Shown here in pieces: positions 44,820-52,926 of a DNA stretch of 64,000 bases. The DNA comes from Sphingopyxis sp. TUF1 (GTDB lineage: Bacteria; Pseudomonadota; Alphaproteobacteria; Sphingomonadales; Sphingomonadaceae). Both the position numbers and the translations under genes were made by a program. The stretch is from positions 434,001 to 498,000 of the forward strand of contig NZ_CP144683.1 of the NCBI RefSeq assembly GCF_036687315.1. The letters run 5' to 3'. Numbering within the stretch: position 1 is the first letter of the stretch; every line of letters begins with the position of its first letter. The notes under the pieces were generated by a model. It was given only the letters and a program-made list of their open reading frames with translations. It made no database searches and was not told the DNA's origin.

Positions 44820-45106
44820 GATTAGGTCTCTCTCTCCAAACCACCGTGGCGCAGCCAAAGGCTTATCGGGAGATGCCCGGCGGTAATCTGCTGATCTAGC
44901 ACCCCTTCCGCGGGCGTCAACGCGCTGCGCGCGAGCGACGTCGGCTTTTCTGTCGATTAGTGACACAATGGCAACAGTTTACGCTACGGAAGCGAAAACT
45001 TACATATGTTCGGTGCGAAACGCTTTTGATCTTTGGGTTTGCCAAATCGAACAAGCAACGAATGCGCGGGTCGGTAACGCTGCCTCCGTCCCATCCGACC
45101 GGGTTC

Positions 45107-46357
45107 TCACTCGCTACGCAATGCTTCGATCGGCGAAAGCCGCGAGGCGCGGATGGCAGGCCAGCCTCCAAAAGCGAGGCCGATGACGGCAGAAAACAGG
45201 ATCGCCCCCACCGCGACCCCGACGCCGATCGGCGCGGGAAAGTCGGCGTAGGCAACGAACGCCAGCGCCGCAACCTTTGCCAGCACCAGCCCGATGCCGC
45301 CGCCAATAACGCACAGAACTGCCGCTTCGACCAGAAATTGATTGCGGATGTCGGCGCGCCTGGCGCCGAGCGCCATGCGGAGGCCGATCTCCCGGGTGCG
45401 TTCGGTCACGCTGACCAGCATGATATTCATGATGCCGATGCCGCCGACAAGCAATGAGATGGAAGCAATTGCAACCAGCAGTGCCTGAAATATCTCTGTT
45501 GCCTGCCCGGTCACCTCCGCAATTTCGGTGGTCGTCCGCACCGTGAACGGATTGATCTTGCCCTCCGCCACACGGTATCGCTCGCGCAGCATCTTCTTGA
45601 TCGCCCGTTGACCGGCCTCGAGCGACTGTTCATCCTCAAACCCGACGAACGCGATATGAATGTCGTCCGGTCCTTGCGCCCGCGTATCGAGCAGGCGCTG
45701 GCGCAGCGTTCCCAGCGGGACGATAACCAGATCGTCATTGTCGTTGCCGAAGCTGCTACCCTTGCTTTCAAGCAGGCCAACCACTTTGAACGGGACACGG
45801 TTGATACGCACCATCTCGCCTATCGGGCTATAAATACCGAACAATTTGGTCGCGACAGTCTGACCGATGACCGCCACGCGCGAGGAGGCATTGAGGTCGC
45901 TCTGCTCGATAAAACGGCCCTCGTCGGTATTGACGTTGCTGACCACCGCATAGTCCGGCGTCACGCCGATAACCTCGGTCGTGGCATTTCGACCGGCCGC
46001 CACCAGCTGCACCCTGGTGCGAAGTTGCGGTGCGGTGGCGACGACACCCGGGACCTGCTTGGCAATCGCCTTAATATCGCGCTCGGTGAGGCGGCCGCGA
46101 TCGGTCGTCTGGCGGGGGCCGTCGCTGTCGGGCTGCGGCACCACGATGGCCATGTTTGCGCCGAGCGCGCCGATCGATTCGGTTACCGACTCTTGCGCGC
46201 CTGCACCAATGGCGACTGCCAATATGACCGAAAACACGCCGATCATGACGCCGAGCGTCGTCAGGATCGAGCGCATGAGATTGACGCGCAGCGCGGTCAG
46301 CGCGATCGCGACATTGATGCCCCAGCCCGCGAGATTTCGCCAGACGCGCTCAATCAC
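45107..46357 (-). CDS. MacB-like ABC transporter permease
   Basis: A 416-residue permease of the MacB/FtsX type. The first transmembrane helix is near residues 26-50 (SILTTLGVMIGVFSVILAVAIGAGA has the typical GA-rich run), followed by a periplasmic MacB_PCD domain and three C-terminal helices. LLVGGIGIMNIMLVSVTERT begins the FtsX core, with REIGLRMALGA the conserved loop. It should export a substrate such as a peptide or lipid with the ATP-binding and adaptor proteins below. It overlaps the ATPase gene by 4 bases. Confidence 0.92.
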   Translation of the reverse strand: MIERVWRNLAGWGINVAIALTALRVNLMRSILTTLGVMIGVFSVILAVAIGAGAQESVTESIGALGANMAIVVPQPDSDGPRQTTDRGRLTERDIKAIAKQVPGVVATAPQLRTRVQLVAAGRNATTEVIGVTPDYAVVSNVNTDEGRFIEQSDLNASSRVAVIGQTVATKLFGIYSPIGEMVRINRVPFKVVGLLESKGSSFGNDNDDLVIVPLGTLRQRLLDTRAQGPDDIHIAFVGFEDEQSLEAGQRAIKKMLRERYRVAEGKINPFTVRTTTEIAEVTGQATEIFQALLVAIASISLLVGGIGIMNIMLVSVTERTREIGLRMALGARRADIRNQFLVEAAVLCVIGGGIGLVLAKVAALAFVAYADFPAPIGVGVAVGAILFSAVIGLAFGGWPAIRASRLSPIEALRSE

Positions 46358-47061
46358 GGCGCGGCGCTCCGTCGCTTTGCCACCGGTGCATCTTCGATCA
46401 CTTTTCCGTCACGAAACAGAATCCGGCGTTTGGCATATTCGGCAATATCGGGTTCGTGCGTCACCAAAATGATCGTGATTCCCTGGCCGTTGAGCGCCTG
46501 AAAAATTCCCATGATATCGTTCGACGTCTGGGTATCCAGTGCACCGGTGGGCTCGTCGGCCAGCAGCATCAGCGGCTCCGTGACGAGCGCGCGCGCGATC
46601 GCAACGCGCTGTTGCTGCCCGCCCGACAACTTGGCAGGACTGTTTGTCAGCCGATCGCCAAGCCCCATCGCATCGAGCTTCGCCTTCGCCCGCCGTCCGC
46701 GTTCGGCCCGGTCGAGACCGGCATAGATCAGCGGCACGGCGACATTGTCTAGCGCGCTGGTGCGCGGTAGCAGATTGAACTGCTGAAAAACGAACCCAAT
46801 TTTACGGTTGCGGATCTCGGCCAGCTCGTCGCTCGACAGGCTCTTGGTGTCGATACCGTCGAGCAGCAGGGTTCCCGATGTCGGCGTGTCGAGGCAGCCG
46901 ATCATGTTCATGAAGGTCGATTTGCCACTGCCGCTCGCCCCCATGATCGCGACAAATTCACCGCGCTGGATCGTAAGCGACACTCCGTTGACGGCGTGGA
47001 GCACCTCGCCGCCGATGACGTAATCCTTGATCAGCGCATGCGTCTCAATAAGCGGAGTCAT
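46354..47061 (-). CDS. ABC transporter ATP-binding protein, MacB-like
   Basis: A 235-residue ABC ATPase. Walker A is GASGSGKSTFMNMIG, the Q loop VFQQFNLLPR, the ABC signature LSGGQQQRVAIARAL and Walker B LMLLADEPTGALD, followed by the His switch VTHEP. It is separate from the permease chain, unlike MacB where both are fused. I use the ATG at 47061 with GAGGAC upstream rather than 47076. It overlaps the adaptor gene by 17 bases at its start. Confidence 0.93.
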   Translation of the reverse strand: MTPLIETHALIKDYVIGGEVLHAVNGVSLTIQRGEFVAIMGASGSGKSTFMNMIGCLDTPTSGTLLLDGIDTKSLSSDELAEIRNRKIGFVFQQFNLLPRTSALDNVAVPLIYAGLDRAERGRRAKAKLDAMGLGDRLTNSPAKLSGGQQQRVAIARALVTEPLMLLADEPTGALDTQTSNDIMGIFQALNGQGITIILVTHEPDIAEYAKRRILFRDGKVIEDAPVAKRRSAAP

Positions 47062-48331
47062 CAGCGCCGTCCTCATCCCCGGACTCTTCCTGATCCTCTT
47101 TTGGCTTCAGCGACTTGCTGCGAACGAGTATCTTCTCACCGGGTCTGAGGCCGCTGAGAATCTCAGTATAGTCGTCCCCTTCGACGCCGATGGCGACCTT
47201 GCGTAACGCTGGACGATAGGGATTATCCGTGGCGATAAAGATCGTGTGCCCGCGCTCGGCCTTCTTGTCGGATGCCCTTTTCTCGCTGTCGCGCGCCTCA
47301 TTCGGCAAGTCAGCAGTTCGCGGACGGAAGCGGAGCGCGCTTGACGGAACCCGAATAACCCTCGGCCGTGAACCGGTAATGATATCCACGTTGGCGGTCA
47401 TGCCGGGGAGCAGCTTGCCGTGGGGATTGGGAACGTCGGCGATAACGAGATAGCTTACGACATTCTGGTTCTCGACCGCCGCCTGCCGCACCTGCCGCAC
47501 CGCGGCCCGGAAGATCGTGTCGGGATAGCTGTCGACCGAGAAATTCACGGGCTGGCCCACCTTGACCTGGCCGATGTCAGCTTCATCGACCGAAGCCTCG
47601 ATCTGCATCTGGGTGATGTCGGTCGCAATCTCGAACAGATTGGGCGTCTGGAAACCCGCGGTGACGGTCGATCCGGGCTCGACCAGCTTGTTGATGATCA
47701 CGCCGCTCGAGGGGGCGATGATGCGCGTGCGCGACAGATCGAGCTGCGCCGACGACAATTCTGCGCTCGCCTGGCTGATCTGCGCGCGCGCACTCGACAC
47801 CTGAGCCCGGTTAACGCTCGCCGCCGCCAGCGCGGCGCTAAGCTGCGCGTCGGCAGCCTCAAGATCAGCCTTCGATACAAAGCCTTTGCCAGCAAGAGAC
47901 TTGCGCCGCGCATAATTGCGCTGCTGGATCAGCAAGTCATTATCCGCCTTGGCTACATTGGCTTGGGCCTGCAGCAGTCCAGCGCGCGCAAGCGCCAGCT
48001 GCGCCTGACTTTGCTGCACGCGCGCTTCAACACGCGTCGGGTCGATCAGCGCGAGCAGTTGCCCCTTTTTCACCAGCGAGTTGAAATCGACAAAGACCTG
48101 CGTGACCTGGCCCGACACTTCGGCGCCCACGTTGATCGTGTTGAGCGCGCGAACCTTACCGCTCGCTGACACCACACGGTTCACATCACCGCGTTCGACC
48201 GTCTCGAGGATATATTCATAGTCATGGGAGGCGGGGGACAGAATTTTATAGAGCAGGAAACTTGCCGCCAGGGCAATCGCGATCGACCAGAACCGATGCC
48301 GGCCAATCCAACTCCGCGCTCGTTGCAGCAT
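47045..48331 (-). CDS. MacA-like periplasmic adaptor (HlyD/RND type)
   Basis: A 428-residue membrane-fusion protein. One N-terminal transmembrane helix (residues 15-30, WSIAIALAASFLLYKIL) is followed by the lipoyl-like domain VGAEVSGQVTQVFVDFNSLVKKG, a coiled-coil hairpin of about 100 residues (QAQLALARAGLLQAQANVAK), and a beta-barrel domain. The acidic C-terminus overlaps the next gene. With the two ABC genes it forms a MacAB-type export system; no TolC homologue is present locally. The start at 48331 fits the conserved helix better than the longer frame. Confidence 0.92.
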   Translation of the reverse strand: MLQRARSWIGRHRFWSIAIALAASFLLYKILSPASHDYEYILETVERGDVNRVVSASGKVRALNTINVGAEVSGQVTQVFVDFNSLVKKGQLLALIDPTRVEARVQQSQAQLALARAGLLQAQANVAKADNDLLIQQRNYARRKSLAGKGFVSKADLEAADAQLSAALAAASVNRAQVSSARAQISQASAELSSAQLDLSRTRIIAPSSGVIINKLVEPGSTVTAGFQTPNLFEIATDITQMQIEASVDEADIGQVKVGQPVNFSVDSYPDTIFRAAVRQVRQAAVENQNVVSYLVIADVPNPHGKLLPGMTANVDIITGSRPRVIRVPSSALRFRPRTADLPNEARDSEKRASDKKAERGHTIFIATDNPYRPALRKVAIGVEGDDYTEILSGLRPGEKILVRSKSLKPKEDQEESGDEDGADDSAY

Positions 48332-48703
48332 ATGCTCTACTCTCTCAGTTCGTTCGAATCGCCGTTCCTCAACGAAAACAACGTCCTTGGCTGCGCACCA
48401 ATGGCATGCCCGTCCGATTTTGCGAACGGGCAATAACTGGCGTTTTGGCACTTATCGCCGCGTGCCGAAATCTACGGAAGCCGAACGCAGAACGCCTTCC
48501 GGCCCGGCAGTTCCGCCGTGCGCGGTGGCGAAGCATATTCTGAGCTAGCCTCGGTTTGCCTTGGCCGTGCGGAATTATTGGAAAGTGCGATCCATCATCC
48601 GGCATACCAATATTCGCCTGGATGGCGCCCGGTACCGCGGAATCAGATTCTGCGCGACGATGCTTGTCTTCACCCAGACACGCTGATAGAGGCGCCCATC
48701 GTT
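48332..48703. other. Gap before tRNA-Thr, no recognised gene
   Basis: No protein frame with recognisable features was found here; the short ORFs are composition-driven. It must contain the promoters for the export operon on one strand and for the tRNA on the other. Confidence 0.5.
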
Positions 48704-48779
48704 GCCGCTTTAGCTCAGTTGGTAGAGCACATCATTCGTAATGATGGGGTCACAGGTTCGAGTCCTGTAAGCGGCACCA
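48704..48779 (+). tRNA. tRNA-Thr (anticodon CGT)
   Basis: A 76-base cloverleaf with CCA encoded. The acceptor stem is GCCGCTT with AAGCGGC, the D arm GCTCAGTTGGTAGAGC, the anticodon stem CATCA/TGATG with loop TTCGTAA (anticodon CGT), and the T arm ACAGG-TTCGAGT-CCTGT. It lies beside the integrase-containing segment. Confidence 0.97.
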
Positions 48780-48858
48780 TCGACCCCATAATTCAATGAC
48801 TTAGGCCGGATACATCTTTCCGGGAGCCGTAGTTTGCGGTCGTTTGGCGCCGTCTGAC

Positions 48859-49224
48859 TCAGGACGATGCCCTCCTCGTCTCCACATAGGAGAGTAGCTC
48901 GCTCAAGCCGCGTTCTGTCCGGATAAGATCGATCGGCCGTCCTCCCAGATCCATATTCTCTGTTTGAAGCCAGGCCATGACGGACCGGTCATCGCCAATC
49001 AGTACAGCCAGTTTCTGAAACAGCCGCACGAGATATTGACCGGCCCGGAAGGCTGGGTCTGGTCGAGCAAGTCGGAATGTCCCGTTACGCAGATCCGCTG
49101 CGCGATTGCCCGCGATGCCGAGTATCTCTCCAAGCATGTCGTCACCGATGCTCCAGAGCGCAGCAACGCGCGCCACAGCCTCGGACAGCACGCGGCTCTG
49201 CGCTTCAGACGATGTCTCCATCAT
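48859..49224 (-). CDS. MbcA/ParS/Xre-type antitoxin, orphan
   Basis: A 121-residue protein. The C-terminal 50 residues, DDRSVMAWLQTENMDLGGRP and IDLIRTERGLSELLSYVE, match the MbcA/ParS/Xre antitoxin toxin-binding domain, whose usual partner is a RES-domain ADP-ribosyltransferase toxin. The N-terminal part fits the helical region that precedes this domain. No RES toxin gene follows; only about 80 bases separate it from tRNA-Thr. It starts 20 bases after the integrase stop. The ATG pair at 49224/49221 has AGGGAAAG before it. Confidence 0.83.
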   Translation of the reverse strand: MMETSSEAQSRVLSEAVARVAALWSIGDDMLGEILGIAGNRAADLRNGTFRLARPDPAFRAGQYLVRLFQKLAVLIGDDRSVMAWLQTENMDLGGRPIDLIRTERGLSELLSYVETRRASS

Positions 49225-49244
49225 CTCGTCTTTCCCTACCACGG

Positions 49245-50462
49245 TCAGTCCTCCAGCAAGGCAGAGATCGCAGCTTCGTCATCGCTGCGCAGCGCATCCA
49301 GATAGTCACTCCACCATTGGTGCATCCGTACCCGCTCATCCCAATAGGGCGTCCGGTTATAGATGCGGCGGATCTGATTGTTGTCGGCGTGCGCGAGCGA
49401 CCGTTCGATCGCATCGGGGTTCCACTTGCCGCACTGGTTGAGAAGCGATGAGGCGGTCGCGCGAAATCCGTGGGACGTCAAATCCCGCGGCCCATAGCCC
49501 ATGCGGCGGTAGGCGGCGTTCATCGTATTCTCGCTGAGCGGTCGCTTCCACGTGTGGAACGCGGGAAAGACATAATCCTCGCCGCCAACATAAGGCCGAA
49601 GCTCTTCCAACAGAGCGATCACCTGCCGCGACAACGGGACATAATGGGGCCGCCGCATCTTCATGCGCTCCGGGGGGACCGTCCAGACGGCCTTCTCGAA
49701 ATCGAACTCGGCCCAGCGCGCAAGCCGCAACTCGCCCGGTCTCGCCATGACGTGCGGCAATATCTTGCAGGCGAGCAAGGTGATCGGATAGCCCGAGTAT
49801 CCGTCCAGCGCGCGCAGGAACCCACCGACCTCTTCCGGCTCGACGAGCGCAGCGTGGTGCTTCGGCCTCGGCGCAATCAGCGCGCCGCGCAGAAGCGTTG
49901 TCGGATCGGCGTCCGCGCGCCCCGACGCCGCAGCATAGCGAAACACACGGCTCGCAAAGGAACGGCAGCGACGCGCCGTCTCGAAATGCCCTTGCGCCTC
50001 GATCTTCTTGAGCACAGCGAAGAGATCGACGGCCTGCAGGTCCGCAATGGGCGTGCCGGCGATAGGCCGAAGCTTTTCGAGAAGCCACTTCGTCTTCTCA
50101 ATCGTCGCTTCGCTCCGGCCTTCCTTGGTGACCATCTCGATATATTCCTCGGCGAGATCGCCGAAACAATTCGAGGCCTTGAACTTGCTGACGAGCTTAT
50201 GACGCTTCCGCTCCGCGAGCGGATCGGTGCCCTCATGGATTTTCAGCTTGGCCTCGTCGCGCTTGCGCCGGGCTTCGGCGAGGCCGACATCTGGATAGGC
50301 GCCAAGCGCAATGCGCTTCTGCTTTCCATGCATGGTGTATTTGAACCGCCACAGGCGCGCACCGGTCGGATGCACCTCGATGTAGAGGCTGTGGGCATCG
50401 GAGACTTTGTAGACGCGATCCCGAGGCTTGAGGGACCTGATTTGAACATCGCTAAGAGGCAC
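49245..50462 (-). CDS. int: Tyrosine-type site-specific integrase (P4-like, DUF4102)
   Basis: A 405-residue integrase. The N-terminal arm-binding domain (residues 1-90) has the DUF4102 LKPRDRVYKVSDAHSLYIEV pattern. The catalytic domain keeps all residues: R241 in VMARPGELR, H331xxR334 in HGFRAT, H358 in SLAHADN and Y368 in RRIYNR. It should integrate and excise DNA at a tRNA gene. It lies 222 bases from the 3' end of tRNA-Leu on the same strand, the usual arrangement for that target. The element around it is very small, so it is probably a remnant. Confidence 0.93.
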   Translation of the reverse strand: MPLSDVQIRSLKPRDRVYKVSDAHSLYIEVHPTGARLWRFKYTMHGKQKRIALGAYPDVGLAEARRKRDEAKLKIHEGTDPLAERKRHKLVSKFKASNCFGDLAEEYIEMVTKEGRSEATIEKTKWLLEKLRPIAGTPIADLQAVDLFAVLKKIEAQGHFETARRCRSFASRVFRYAAASGRADADPTTLLRGALIAPRPKHHAALVEPEEVGGFLRALDGYSGYPITLLACKILPHVMARPGELRLARWAEFDFEKAVWTVPPERMKMRRPHYVPLSRQVIALLEELRPYVGGEDYVFPAFHTWKRPLSENTMNAAYRRMGYGPRDLTSHGFRATASSLLNQCGKWNPDAIERSLAHADNNQIRRIYNRTPYWDERVRMHQWWSDYLDALRSDDEAAISALLED

Positions 50463-50542
50463 GGCTCAACTCCTTTAAAAGGGTTAGGACCGGCACCAAT
50501 CACATCGCTCGAGGCGGACGGGCCATCGAGCAAAACTCACTC

Positions 50543-50581
50543 AAAAAAAGACGGGCCATTATGGCTTTTCTGATGGCCCGT
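50543..50581 (-). terminator. Rho-independent terminator downstream of tRNA-Leu
   Basis: The minus-strand stem ACGGGCCAT pairs with ATGGCCCGT around a 13-base loop, followed by CTTTTTTT. It lies about 104 bases after the tRNA-Leu 3' end, between it and the integrase gene. A further copy of ACGGGCCAT lies at 50518. Confidence 0.7.
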
Positions 50582-50684
50582 TTCGAGGTGAGATTTTGTG
50601 AGACACCCTCGGACAATTCGGAACAAAACCCACGGAAAAGTAACAGATTTCCGGGATTTTGTCGATTGCCCTGAGAAGGGTAAA

Positions 50685-50771
50685 TGGTGCCCAGAAGAGG
50701 ACTCGAACCTCCACGACCTTGCGATCGCCAGCACCTGAAGCTGGTGCGTCTACCAATTCCGCCATCTGGGC
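50685..50771 (-). tRNA. tRNA-Leu (anticodon CAG)
   Basis: An 87-base tRNA with a long variable arm and encoded CCA. The acceptor stem is GCCCAGA with TCTGGGC, the anticodon stem-loop CCAGC-TTCAGGT-GCTGG (anticodon CAG), and the T arm carries GGTTCGAGTCC. The long variable arm fits leucine. Its 3' end points to the integrase gene. Confidence 0.97.
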
Positions 50772-50972
50772 ACGGGGTAGGAGCGGGCGCTTAGCGGGGC
50801 GGCCATCGGCTTGTCAACCGCGCTCCCGCCGCGGCCGCGCTTTTTATTGCAAAGCGGGCCGATTTGCGTTGCAAAGCGGCCTTCTCCCTTGCCCGCTTCG
50901 CCGCTTCGCGGCATGGGGATAGCCATTCGGCGCGCCCCGCGTCCTTTGAGAGAATCGATACAGGCGGACCCC

Positions 50973-51911
50973 ATGCAGACTTTCGACGGGCAATTGATCA
51001 CGGTGCTGGGCGGTGGCGGCTTCCTCGGCCGCTATGTCGTGCAGCGGCTCCTGGCGCGCGGCGCGCGCGTTCGCGTTGCGCAGCGCGACCCGCGCGCCGC
51101 AACCTTCCTGAAGCCGCTCGGCGGGCTTGGCCAGACGCAGTTTGTCGCCGCCGACGTTCGCGATGCGGCGAGCGTCGCGCGCGCGGCGCACGGCAGCGAT
51201 GCGGTGATCAACCTGGTCGGCGCGTTCGACGACATGCACGCCGTGCAAGCCGATGGCGCGGGCCATGTCGCGGCGGCAGCGAAGGCGGCGGGCGCCGGCG
51301 TGCTGGTGCATGTCTCGGCGATCGGCGCCGACCGCGAAAGCGCGTCGGCCTATGGCCGCAGCAAGGGCGACGGCGAAGCCGCGGTGCGCGCGGCCTTTGC
51401 CGAGGCCGTCATCCTGCGCCCCTCGATCATCTTTGGCCGCGAAGATCAGTTCATCAATCGTTTTGCGGGAATGATGCGCGCCCTGCCCGTCATCCCAGTG
51501 ATCGCGCCGCAAGCGAAGTTTCAGCCCGTCTATGTCGGCGATGTCGCCGATGCGGTCGTCGCCGCGCTGGATCGCAAGGCCGCGGGCCAGCTGTTCGAGC
51601 TTGGCGGGCCGCAGGTGCTGACGATGCGCGAACTGCTGCGCTGGATCGCCGATGCGACCGGACGCTCGCCGCTGTTCGTCGAGGTGCCCGATTTTGTCGC
51701 CGCGGCGCTCGCGTCCGGCTTGGGCTGGGCGCCCGGCGCACCGATCACCAAGGACCAGTGGCTGATGCTGCAAAGTGACAATGTCGTGGCGGGCGGCGCC
51801 GCGGGCCTCGCCGATCTTGGCATCACGCCCACGTCGCTGGCATCGGTTGCCGACGGCTGGCTGGTGCAATATCGCCGCCATGGCCGCTTCGCAGTCGAAA
51901 CCCCCGCCTGA
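50973..51911 (+). CDS. NAD(P)-binding protein, complex I NDUFA9-like
   Basis: A 312-residue extended-SDR protein. The NAD-binding loop is VLGGGGFLGRYVVQRLL, followed by VINLVGAFDD and VLVHVSAIGAD, then SAYGRSKGDGE where Tyr and Lys occupy the active-site positions. The overall pattern and length match the complex I NDUFA9 subunit family of alphaproteobacteria. Function is most likely electron transport or quinone biosynthesis. uppP follows on the same strand after 57 bases. Confidence 0.88.
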   Translation: MQTFDGQLITVLGGGGFLGRYVVQRLLARGARVRVAQRDPRAATFLKPLGGLGQTQFVAADVRDAASVARAAHGSDAVINLVGAFDDMHAVQADGAGHVAAAAKAAGAGVLVHVSAIGADRESASAYGRSKGDGEAAVRAAFAEAVILRPSIIFGREDQFINRFAGMMRALPVIPVIAPQAKFQPVYVGDVADAVVAALDRKAAGQLFELGGPQVLTMRELLRWIADATGRSPLFVEVPDFVAAALASGLGWAPGAPITKDQWLMLQSDNVVAGGAAGLADLGITPTSLASVADGWLVQYRRHGRFAVETPA

Positions 51912-51968
51912 CGGCGCTCCGCCCCGGCGGTCGCGCGATGATTGCCGGGGTGTTTCCCAGGACATTTC

Positions 51969-52769
51969 ATGCACGATCTTGCCACCATCATCCTGCTCGG
52001 CATCATCGAGGGGCTGACCGAGTTCCTTCCGGTCTCTTCGACGGGGCATCTGATCTTGGCGAGCGAGTTGCTGGGCTTTACCGGCGAAGGATCGGCGGCG
52101 TTCAAGATCGCGATCCAGCTCGGCGCGATCCTCGCGGTGCTCGTCGCCTATCGCGCGCGCTTCTGGGCGGTCGGCATGGGCCTGTTGCGCGCCGAGCCTT
52201 CCGCGGTTGCCTTCACGCGCAACATATTGATCGGCTTTCTGCCCGCCATGCTCGTCGGCGCCGTCGCTTATGAAGGGATTCGCGCGCTGCTCGAATCGCC
52301 TGCGACGGTCGCGGCCGCGCTGCTCGTCGGCGGCGTCGCGATTCTCGCGATCGAGCGGATGGTCAAGGAAGTGAAGGTCGAAAGCGTCGAGGCGATGCCG
52401 GTGCGCACCGCGATCGCGATCGGCGTGATGCAGTGCATCGCGATGATCCCCGGCGTCAGCCGGTCGGGCGCGACGATCATGGGCGCGCTGCTGATGGGCG
52501 TCGAGCGCAAGACGGCGGCCGAGTTCAGCTTTTTCCTCGCGGTGCCTACAATGATGGGCGCGACGGCCTATTCATTGTGGAAGGATCGCGCGATCCTGAC
52601 CTTCGACGATATGAACGCAATTGCGATCGGCCTCTTCGTCGCCTTTCTGGTCGCGCTGGTCGTAGTGAAGGCGTTTGTCGCGATCGTCGGCCGCTTTGGT
52701 TTTGCACCCTTCGCCTGGTACCGGATCGTCGTCGGTGCAGGGGCGCTGATTTGGCTCGCATTGAGATAG
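51969..52769 (+). CDS. uppP: Undecaprenyl-diphosphatase
   Basis: A 266-residue inner-membrane phosphatase that recycles undecaprenyl pyrophosphate for peptidoglycan and polysaccharide synthesis. The first motif is IIEGLTEFLPVSSTGHLIL with the conserved Glu residues, and the second is PGVSRSGATIMGALLMG. About seven transmembrane helices are visible. The start at 51969 fits the conserved N-terminus; an in-frame ATG nine residues upstream is less likely. Overexpression is known to give bacitracin resistance in other species. Confidence 0.95.
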   Translation: MHDLATIILLGIIEGLTEFLPVSSTGHLILASELLGFTGEGSAAFKIAIQLGAILAVLVAYRARFWAVGMGLLRAEPSAVAFTRNILIGFLPAMLVGAVAYEGIRALLESPATVAAALLVGGVAILAIERMVKEVKVESVEAMPVRTAIAIGVMQCIAMIPGVSRSGATIMGALLMGVERKTAAEFSFFLAVPTMMGATAYSLWKDRAILTFDDMNAIAIGLFVAFLVALVVVKAFVAIVGRFGFAPFAWYRIVVGAGALIWLALR

Positions 52770-52926
52770 GCCCAAAGTGGTACTAATTTGCGAAACATTA
52801 TTGCGTGGCCTTCAAACTGAAAAAATCTTTGCCGATTTTGGGGTAGTAATGCTGTCTTAAATAGCATTTCCGCCGTGACAGTGCACGTCGGCTTATGCAA
52901 CTCCCCCACAACGAAGGGGATATTGC

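Noticed and set aside
48776..50690. Attachment-site duplication between tRNA-Thr and tRNA-Leu
   Set aside because: The two tRNA genes share only the usual T-loop bases in opposite orientation; no direct repeat of either 3' end was seen in the 80 bases after tRNA-Thr.
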